From DATFNI01 sp963712305 (GTDB lineage: Bacteria; Bacteroidota; Rhodothermia; Balneolales; DATFMH01), in NCBI GenBank assembly GCA_963712305.1, contig CAVQHI010000001.1, forward strand, positions 1,984,001 through 2,048,000: DNA of 64,000 nt. The letters are read 5' to 3'. A program made the translations under genes and the position numbers. This document shows, in pieces, positions 26,820-34,500 of the stretch (positions are counted from its first letter, which is position 1; each line of letters starts with the position of its first letter). The notes under the pieces were generated by a model. That model was not told the origin of the DNA. It was given only the letters and a program-made list of their open reading frames with translations, and made no database searches.

Positions 26820-27247
26820 ATCGTTTTTGGTAATCGTTTAAGCAGTTCTTTCGCCGCCTTGTTCATTGAATGAACAATATCAAGAAACTCTTGTGCCGGC
26901 ACCTGCCTGATTACCTTATCGGTATTTTGATCGATGATCTTTACAACAATCTTGCCCGTTTCCTTATCCTTAGAAAATTCTAATTTCATGAGCGAGAAGT
27001 CAAACTGTACCGGGCCCTTAGAATTTTTCGAGTCAACGGCAACCGTTGAAGTTTTTGTCTTATCTATGGTTAATCTCTGTGACTCCGGCCACAGATCGAG
27101 ATTGCCCACAACAACTTGTTGGTCACTGGATTTGGGAGAAGGCGTATTAGGTGAGGCGGAAGCGGCTTTACCAGGATCATTATTCTGATCATTGGAAAAC
27201 TGTTTAAACACAATTTTATTGGTTACTTCCATGGGTTTATCTCCCAA
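26816..27247 (-). CDS. flaG: Flagellar protein FlaG
   Basis: FlaG affects filament length in several bacteria; its biochemical role is not known. The first 70 residues are low-complexity (Ser/Pro/Asn). The C-terminal domain FSLMKLEFSKDKETGKIVVK and KVIRQVPAQEFLDIVHSM is the family signature. It is placed directly after fliD, as usual. Start ATG 27247; an in-frame Met at residue 6 (MEVTNK) is an alternative. Confidence 0.85.
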   Translation of the reverse strand: MGDKPMEVTNKIVFKQFSNDQNNDPGKAASASPNTPSPKSSDQQVVVGNLDLWPESQRLTIDKTKTSTVAVDSKNSKGPVQFDFSLMKLEFSKDKETGKIVVKIIDQNTDKVIRQVPAQEFLDIVHSMNKAAKELLKRLPKTI

Positions 27248-27263
27248 TTACATTTACAAAAGG

Positions 27264-28811
27264 TTATCCCCCTGTACTACTAGATCCTATAGATGATGAA
27301 GTACTAAACATGGATGATAGAGTGTTGAACTGTACATTTGCCTGATTGGCGATCTGCTGAAGCTGTTGAAACTGCCTTTGATATTGCTTGCGTTTCATTG
27401 ACAGATAATCATTTTGCCGATTAATCTGGGTGTCTAACTGATTAATCCTGCTATCGATAGAAGATTTAAGATTATCAATAATTCCACCGGTTTTCACATA
27501 ACTATCTATCCGGGATTGCAGCCTTTTAGCCAGACCGTCTGCCGCCCCAACTGTAGTATTCCCTGAATCGGTGGAAAATAATTTTTGCACACTTTCAGGA
27601 TCATTTTTAAGCGCATCATCAAGCTTGGTCTGATCAGCGATGTAAAGAGATCCATCCTGTTGCAAATCCAACCCAATTGAAAAGATATCAGTGTGATTTC
27701 CGGTCATAGATGAGACGGGGCTGATCATACTGTTTCTCAATGAATACATCATATCCTGGAACGTACGATCGTTGCCAAGGGGTCCCCTTTGGCCGGTTTT
27801 AGAATCCAAAGAGGATTTACTACGAATATCTTTATTAAGCTTATTATAGGCGTCAATAAACTTCTGTACAGAACTCTGACTCTGCTTGGTATCACTTGCT
27901 ACAGCTATCGTGGCATCACTACCATTTGTTGAAGATAACAGATTAAGAGTCAGTCCTGGAATAGCATCGGTAACCTTATTGGAACTACGCGAATAACTCA
28001 GACCGTCGATGGTAAAATGCGCGTCAAGGTCACTTGTGGCATACACACTCCCGGCAGAAGTACCACTGACAACAGCAGTGTTGTTCTGGCCTTCACTTCC
28101 TGAACCGCTGCCAAGAGTCAATCCAAGAAGTTCAGCGGGATTGCCTGCGTTTGCTGTGTTTTGAAATGAAATCTGATTGGCCTGTCCGCTGTCTTTACTC
28201 CGAATCTCCAACCTTACGGTACTCGATGTCTCCTGAACAATCGTAGCACTCACATAATCACTTGCAGCCGAATTGATCGCCGAGGCGATAGACGTCAAAG
28301 CGTCTTTGTTGTTCATGCCGGTAAGATCACCAGGTTGTACGGTAAGAGTCTGACCTGCAATATTGAGATCGAAACTACCCGGACTGGAAGCACTGCTCAA
28401 CTGGCCGACAAAATCCGTTCCGGTTGCTGAGAACTGAGTAGAATATCTTATGTCGTTGTGAGCGGTATTCTGAATATTGATCGTATAATTCCCCTTGGCC
28501 TGAACGGTGTTGTCTGCTGTGGCAGTAAAAGCACTGGTATCAGACGATGTAGCAGCCATTGGGTTAAACTGGTTGGTCCCTCCGATCAAGTAGTCATTCA
28601 GCATCGTGTTTAACGACGTCAAGTCGGTCCCAATGCTGCTTACTGCCGTCTTACGATTCTGCTGTGATTGCTTCTGAGTCAGATAGTTATTCTTAGTAGT
28701 ACTATCGAGTGTGATCAGATTATCGATTAACTGAGCATATGGATCGTTGGCCTTAATCAGAGCTGAATAAGGGCTGGTGGCAGTATTGCTTGATGTTGAG
28801 GAAATAGCCAT
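27264..28811 (-). CDS. fliD: Filament cap protein FliD (HAP2)
   Basis: FliD caps the filament tip and lets flagellin fold there. The 515-residue product is rich in Ser, Thr and Asn. It has the N-terminal FliD helix region (LITLDSTTKNNYLTQKQS), the central KGNYTINIQNTAHND segment, and the C-terminal coiled-coil (SIDSRINQLDTQINRQNDYL and QYQRQFQQLQQIANQANVQF), which form the D0/D1 parts. It is followed by flaG and preceded by fliS. Confidence 0.94.
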   Translation of the reverse strand: MAISSTSSNTATSPYSALIKANDPYAQLIDNLITLDSTTKNNYLTQKQSQQNRKTAVSSIGTDLTSLNTMLNDYLIGGTNQFNPMAATSSDTSAFTATADNTVQAKGNYTINIQNTAHNDIRYSTQFSATGTDFVGQLSSASSPGSFDLNIAGQTLTVQPGDLTGMNNKDALTSIASAINSAASDYVSATIVQETSSTVRLEIRSKDSGQANQISFQNTANAGNPAELLGLTLGSGSGSEGQNNTAVVSGTSAGSVYATSDLDAHFTIDGLSYSRSSNKVTDAIPGLTLNLLSSTNGSDATIAVASDTKQSQSSVQKFIDAYNKLNKDIRSKSSLDSKTGQRGPLGNDRTFQDMMYSLRNSMISPVSSMTGNHTDIFSIGLDLQQDGSLYIADQTKLDDALKNDPESVQKLFSTDSGNTTVGAADGLAKRLQSRIDSYVKTGGIIDNLKSSIDSRINQLDTQINRQNDYLSMKRKQYQRQFQQLQQIANQANVQFNTLSSMFSTSSSIGSSSTGG

Positions 28812-28830
28812 AACAGTTTATTACGTTAGC

Positions 28831-29136
28831 TTATTTCTTACGATTCAGAACATTTTCATTCCATGCATCCCTGATTCCACCTAATATCTCTCTTACTTCC
28901 TCGAACTCATTCTGCTGACCTTTAAAACGGCAATATTGATAGACATTGTAGAAATTCTGTGCTGGCTCATAATCAAAATTCAGTGCATGAATGAGTATCT
29001 GGAGCCCTTCAAGCAGTTTCGGCTGATCTTTTCGGTAGGTAGCAGCAATCGTTCCATCGTAAACCAAGGAAATCAATTCTTCCGGTGTGGCGTTTAGAAC
29101 TGCTTGTTTCTGGTATGCATTTAAGGCGTTATTCAT
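28831..29136 (-). CDS. fliS: Flagellin export chaperone FliS
   Basis: FliS binds the flagellin C-terminus and stops early polymerisation. The 101-residue product shows NALNAYQKQAVLNATPEELI and LISLVYDGTIAATYR, the FliS-type start, and LNFDY in the later helix. It is slightly shorter than the common 120-130 residues. It lies between flagellin (behind its terminator) and fliD. Confidence 0.88.
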   Translation of the reverse strand: MNNALNAYQKQAVLNATPEELISLVYDGTIAATYRKDQPKLLEGLQILIHALNFDYEPAQNFYNVYQYCRFKGQQNEFEEVREILGGIRDAWNENVLNRKK

Positions 29137-29170
29137 AATAGCTTCAATAATTACTTACGGGTTAAGAGAT

Positions 29171-29231
29171 AAGAATGACAGGGAGTGCCGTTCCCGACAC
29201 TCCCTGTTCAGACAATTGACTTGTCATTCTT
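29171..29231 (-). terminator. Nested hairpin after the flagellin gene
   Basis: The inner stem ACAGGGAGTG/CACTCCCTGT is at 29178-29187 and 29198-29207. The outer stem AAGAATG/CATTCTT is at 29171-29177 and 29225-29231. It sits 16 bases after the flagellin stop codon on the minus strand. It likely ends or stabilises the flagellin mRNA and separates it from fliS-fliD. Confidence 0.6.
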
Positions 29232-29246
29232 GCCTTCACCGATTGA

Positions 29247-30074
29247 TTATTGGATGAATTTGAGCACTGACTGCGGTGCCGAATTGGCTTGCGACAGAGC
29301 TGAGATCGCTGTTTGTTGCAGGATCTGAAGCTTGATGGAGTCACTTTGTGCTTTCGCAAAGTCAGTGTCCTGGATACGGCTCAAAGCCGAACTATTGTTA
29401 TTAACATTTTCATTCAACACATCCTGACGGATTGAGAGTCGTGATTGGTACACACCAACATCCTTCATGAAGCCGGCTACGTTATTGATAGCTGAGTCAA
29501 TTGAAGCGAGTGCGTTGCTTGCACCGGTCGCTGTTGAGACATCAACAGAACCTAAGCCTATAGACGACGCGCCAACATTACTCAGGCTAACAGCCAGGTT
29601 GTCACCACTAGCCTCTCCAGTCTGGAATGTAGCCGTAAAGTTACCATCCAAAAGGGTTTGTCCCTGATAAGTGGTTGACGATACGAGTGAATCGATTTCA
29701 CTCTTAAGTGCTGTTACCTGATCATTGATGTATCCACGTTCGGTGGACCCAACAGTACCGTTAGCAGCCTGTGTTGCTTTGGACTTAATAGTATTTAAGA
29801 TGTCCAGTACATTATTCATACTACCTTCAGCGATATCAAGTACTGACTTGGCATCACCAATGTTTTGCAGTGCCTGATTCATACCGGAAATACGGGATGA
29901 AAGTTTTGCGGCAATTGAAAAACCAGCAGCATCGTCTTCGGCTTTGTTGATACGTTTACCGGTAGACAGCTGTAGCTGAACATTTGCAAGTTTATTGTTA
30001 ATACGGTTCAGTGATAACTGTGATTGCATCGCCTGAACGTTCGTATTGATGCGGTTTAAATCTCCGAATGCCAT
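29247..30074 (-). CDS. fliC: Flagellin
   Basis: This 275-residue flagellin forms the filament. The N-terminal D0/D1 part has INTNVQAMQSQLSLNRINNK and RINKAEDDAAGFSIAAKL, and the C-terminal part has QDTDFAKAQSDSIKLQILQQ and ANSAPQSVLKFIQ. The middle is short (about 90 residues, Ser/Thr/Gly-rich), so only a small outer domain D2 is present. The Ser/Thr residues there are likely sites for the nearby glycosyltransferases. It has its own sigma-28 promoter, a clear AAGGAG ribosome site, CsrA-type sites and a hairpin terminator, so it is probably expressed at a high level alone. Confidence 0.97.
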   Translation of the reverse strand: MAFGDLNRINTNVQAMQSQLSLNRINNKLANVQLQLSTGKRINKAEDDAAGFSIAAKLSSRISGMNQALQNIGDAKSVLDIAEGSMNNVLDILNTIKSKATQAANGTVGSTERGYINDQVTALKSEIDSLVSSTTYQGQTLLDGNFTATFQTGEASGDNLAVSLSNVGASSIGLGSVDVSTATGASNALASIDSAINNVAGFMKDVGVYQSRLSIRQDVLNENVNNNSSALSRIQDTDFAKAQSDSIKLQILQQTAISALSQANSAPQSVLKFIQ

Positions 30075-30081
30075 AATTAGC

Positions 30082-30120
30082 TCCTTCTTTTTTGGTTTTT
30101 ATTGTCTGAATCCCGTCCTT
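30082..30120 (-). promoter_or_regulatory. Flagellin leader with two CsrA-type GGA sites
   Basis: On the minus strand the leader holds AAGGA at 30116-30120 and a second AAGGA at 30082-30086 inside the ribosome-binding site AAGGAG, 8 bases before the ATG. Two ANGGA sites 34 bases apart, one over the ribosome site, is the layout of CsrA-controlled flagellin leaders such as Bacillus hag. csrA and fliW are in this window. Confidence 0.55.
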
Positions 30121-30140
30121 GGGATCTGACCACGAGTAAC

Positions 30141-30167
30141 TTATCGTCATCTATTTTTTGTACCTTA
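30141..30167 (-). promoter_or_regulatory. Sigma-28 promoter of flagellin
   Basis: On the minus strand it reads TAAGGTAC-N11-GACGATAA, against TAAAGTTT-N11-GCCGATAA. The spacing is exact. It lies 67 bases before the start codon, so the leader is about 55-60 bases long. Confidence 0.75.
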
Positions 30168-30228
30168 AACATCCAGATATAGTAAGGTTTAATGATTGTT
30201 AAAGTATATTTTGAAAAACGGCTTTATT

Positions 30229-31530
30229 TCACGATTCAGAGAACTTTGGCCTATGAATCAGGTGTGAAAAAATTACCAACTTTTGATCGGCCGGGTATTT
30301 ATTAGTGCCTAAATGGTAATAATATCGTGCCTTGGTCTGCTCACCTTGCTCCAATAATTTTGCAATCAGTGACACATAGAGTTCCCGGTTGTCTCCTACC
30401 CGATTGATCAAGAACAACAACTGATCAACAGCTTTTGAGATATTTCCTGTCTCACTATATGCTTCCACAAGGGTCACTCTTGCCTCCAACTCCATTGGAT
30501 TCCTGCTGATGATTTCTTCCAGTACCGTCTGTGCCTGTTGCCTGTAACCCTCTCTCCAAAGAAATATGGCCCGTTGATTGGCCAGACGGACATCGTTTGG
30601 GAATCTTTTTGATGCCTCACTAAGGGTTTGTTTTGCCTCTTTAGAATCGCCTGCTTTCATCAGAAGCCGCATTTTCAAAACCCACAACTCAGAATCTGAG
30701 GGATCTTCCGCCAAAGTCCCTTCCAGTATTTTCCAGCCAACCTTATTCGTTTCTTGACTAAATAATTCTTCGATTCTCTTTAAACGATTGACTCTTTCAG
30801 ATACCAATCCATTCGATTTTGAATAACCGTTTTCATAATAAGTCAGAAACGATGTGAACTCTATCCTTCGATTCCTGTCATTGGCAATCCGATCAATATC
30901 ATTCCCATCAAACCGGAGCGCCAGAAATTCCGGGATGTGATAGAATACTGGTTCTTCACTTACACGAAGCCAGAATTCAAGATCCGCAGCATAACACAGT
31001 CCCTCATCCAGTAACCCAAATTGATCATGGAGATTTTTTCGCCAGACTGGCCTTATCTCTGTGAATCCTCTTTCCAGAAAAGTCTTACGATCATAATCAG
31101 GAAACCGCGTCGCAATACGGACACTTTGAGCCTCAAATGTTTCATGTTCCCGGTGATTTAACAGAACGTCACTATAAACTAACTGAACATCCCCATGTCC
31201 CTCGAGGACGTCTGCAAATTGCTCAAATGCATCCTTCCGATATCGGTCAGCCGGATGAATCACAGAAACAAGAGACCCAATTGACTTTCGGATCCCTTCA
31301 TTCCAGCTCACAAATTCCGAATTTGTTTCCCTGGTTACTTCTCTGACAGTTATGTTCTTTGGGGTCTCGTATAACAAATTGTTTAATAGCTCCTGACGAC
31401 CGATCAGAATCACCTCAATATCAGAAGCTATGCTTTGTTCTTCCAGATCCTTGATGCATTCATTAACAAATCCGGCACTATCCACTGTAACGGGAACAAC
31501 AAGACTTAATAATGGAGAACTATATTTCAT
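30229..31530 (-). CDS. GT2-like glycosyltransferase with TPR tail
   Basis: The first 240 residues are a family 2 glycosyltransferase-like domain (SPLLSLVVPVTVD, SFVSWNEGIRK-type segments, PVWRKNLHDQFGLLDEG, CYAADLEFWLRVSE). The metal-binding DxD site is replaced by IHPADRYRKD, so activity may be altered. Residues about 270-420 are TPR-like repeats (ELWVLKMRLLMKAGDSKEAK, ANQRAIFLWREGYRQQAQ). I chose ATG 31530 because it overlaps the stop of the upstream giant glycosyltransferase by 4 bases; the longer frame to 31575 adds 15 residues within that gene. It is similar to the gene at 37368 and probably arose by duplication. Confidence 0.75.
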   Translation of the reverse strand: MKYSSPLLSLVVPVTVDSAGFVNECIKDLEEQSIASDIEVILIGRQELLNNLLYETPKNITVREVTRETNSEFVSWNEGIRKSIGSLVSVIHPADRYRKDAFEQFADVLEGHGDVQLVYSDVLLNHREHETFEAQSVRIATRFPDYDRKTFLERGFTEIRPVWRKNLHDQFGLLDEGLCYAADLEFWLRVSEEPVFYHIPEFLALRFDGNDIDRIANDRNRRIEFTSFLTYYENGYSKSNGLVSERVNRLKRIEELFSQETNKVGWKILEGTLAEDPSDSELWVLKMRLLMKAGDSKEAKQTLSEASKRFPNDVRLANQRAIFLWREGYRQQAQTVLEEIISRNPMELEARVTLVEAYSETGNISKAVDQLLFLINRVGDNRELYVSLIAKLLEQGEQTKARYYYHLGTNKYPADQKLVIFSHLIHRPKFSES

Positions 31531-34500
31531 TTCTGCTGGACCTCTGCATGCTGATTTTGAAGCTTTTGGGCCCATTCGGGAAATTGTCTGCTTAAGTGGT
31601 TTTCCAACATGGCAGCTTGCTTGCTTTTCCCTGACGCCATGGCAATTTGTATGGCTTCGTGCAAGGCCTCAGGATTTTCGGCTATTTTCAATGATCGCTC
31701 CACTGCTTCTACAGCATCATCGTAATGCCCTAAAGCACGCAGATTAATTGCCCGCAATACCCAGATATAGGTATCATCAGGATATAATTGACAAGCTCTT
31801 AGCGTCTCTTTCCCCAATTCACTCCACTTATGTTCCTGGACAGCCTTCATGAAATACTGGATAAAGGTTTCCCTGCTATCCCATTCTGCGGGAGAGGTCA
31901 TTTTCAGTCTTCGTATTGACTTCTTCGATATCTCCATAATACGTTTACTGACCTGTTCTCCAACCGAATCCCAGGTAAATGATTTTAGGATAGTCTTACG
32001 GGCTTTTATAGCTCTCTTTTTTGCCTCGTTAGGTTTTTTGATAACCTCCTTCATGAGTTTAGCCAACGAACTCTGATCAGGCTCAGCCCACCATGGATGA
32101 TCAACTGTTGCAATATTGCCGATGGCCTTTTCCTCCAGTCTTACTTCCTTTGCATTGATCAAGAAAGCATTTTCAGGATTACAGAAGTCGAGTGCGGCAC
32201 CGTGGTTGGTTACCATAACAGGAAGTCCTGCTGCCATCGCTTCTGCAATTGGTAATCCGAAACCTTCCCCGCGGTAGGGATGAACCAGACAGTCGCAGGC
32301 AGTGTATAAACCAGCCATTTCATCATTGGTAAGCTCGCAATCGATATACTCTATTTCGGGTGCATCCGGATGAGCCTGTAATCGAGTGATGGAATCAGCG
32401 GCTGTTTGTCCTCTATAGAATGATTTTCCACCCATGTCTTTAATGACCAGACAGACATCATCTGAGGCCTTAAAATTCCGAACATAGACATCCAAAAGGA
32501 CATCTATGCCTTTCCGGCCAATTGTACCTCCCACAAACAGAAACTTGAATGATTTCTTTGTTTCAAGCGGATAGGGTTTTGCCGAAGGCTTGAAGGTTTC
32601 CACGTCGACGCCGTTCGGTACAACCTGCACACGATCCTGTGGTACGCCGCTTCGTACATAACACTCTTTCACGTAGCTTGTGGGAACCCAAATCTCATCA
32701 ACCAGCGTAGACATCGGATGTATCCATTTTTCCGGCAGACTCCCGAACTCCCACGGCTGAATAATGACCCAGTGACCGCTCGCCGGTGGGGTAAAGTTGG
32801 GCGGCCAGTGATGTCGCACATGCACATGATTGTCCGATTGTACCGGCGCACCGTAACAACCATACAATTCATGATCTGCCGTTCCTTTCTCCGGAATGAA
32901 AGTATCCTTCTCATACGGAATCAGAGACAGATCAAATTCTCTTTTCAGCAATTGCCTGCCAATCGATCGGTTTACATGAGCCAGCGAGTGCATCACGAAT
33001 TGAGAACCTTCCCAAACGACAGAGGGTTTATCACTTTTTGATTGTCCTGCTGATGTATTCCTGCCAATGATCTGATCATAGTGTCCAACCAAATCTTCAA
33101 CATAATTGCCAAATGTACGAACGCGTTTAATTTCTCGCTGCATTTTACCCAACAGCGTTCGATCAGATACAAAAGCACCGATTCGTTGGATCAACTCAGT
33201 GACATTGTTGCCTGGAAACAGAAAACCTGTCTTGCCCTCATCAATGAAATCGGGTATCCCCCCCATTTTGGCACCGATTACCGGAAGTCTGGCTGCTAAA
33301 GCTTCAGCCACTACGAGTGGGGCACAATCTTCCCAGATAGACGGAACTACAATTATATCGATTTTACCGAGCAGGTCCGGAAGATCTTCCGGTTTATAGG
33401 CACCGGTAAATGTGACACCCCGGGCCTTATCCAGCGATTTCAACCATTCAACGACAGGTTGTGGCCCCCCGCCGAATACATAACCCTCAACCTGATCGTT
33501 CGAAAAGGCTTGCATCGCCTTGACCAACAGATGAACTCCCTTCTGTGGCAACAGTGAACCTATAAAACCAACACGCAGAGGTCGATCAAGTTGAGTAACG
33601 ATTTCGCGTTTAATACCAACTTTATCCCAAAGCTTATCTGCTATCTCCGGCTGTTGCTGCAAGACATGAATTCTCTCGCTTTTATGACCGTTTGAAATAA
33701 ATAATTCCTTAACACGACTTGATACTGCCAGGTGACGGTCAATATGCTCATTCAACATGGTTCGTCCCGCCTCAGCACGTGCGGCATACAAATGTTCTTT
33801 GCCACTCGTTTTAACACAACCCGAACATTTCTTTCCATCAGCGGAAGGGCCGCTGCATAAGCTTAGTTGATCATCAAAGAGATACATACGAGGGCACAAC
33901 GGCCAGTAATTGTGTGACGTGTATACACTGGGAATTCCCATTTGGTGCACATCTTTCGCCACACCCATCGAAAAGTTCAGGAAACTGTGATAATGAACAA
34001 TATCAGGTTTCACTGAAGAGACGATTGACCGAACGACCTGACGCATTTTTGGATCATCGATTTCCCTTTCGGGATGGTCCAGATCATAAAAAATAGCTGG
34101 TCGGTTGTAAATCGCATATAACTGAACTCCCTCATCCTCCAACTGTTCTACATAATATGCCGATTTATCAGGACGACTTTTGGGAGGCGTGTAAATTACG
34201 CTGACCCTGTTTCCTCTTTGAACCAGTTTCTTTGCTATCTGGCGCGGCAGAATTGTTCCCCCGCCTTCATCATCCCAGCCGTACATGGTGAAAAGGATAT
34301 GTTTGCCGACTGGGTTATTATTTTTGCCAACAGCACCTACTTTACCGGAAAGTTCAACATCCGTTGACTCTCCAAATTTTGGAACCATTCCAAGGTTACC
34401 TGTTATACGCAAGGCTTCCGGATTACCAGTTAAGACGCCCTTCGCCCATTCCTCCTGGGTTTTTGTATATAACCCTGGATGGTTCATTACAACCCTGGCT

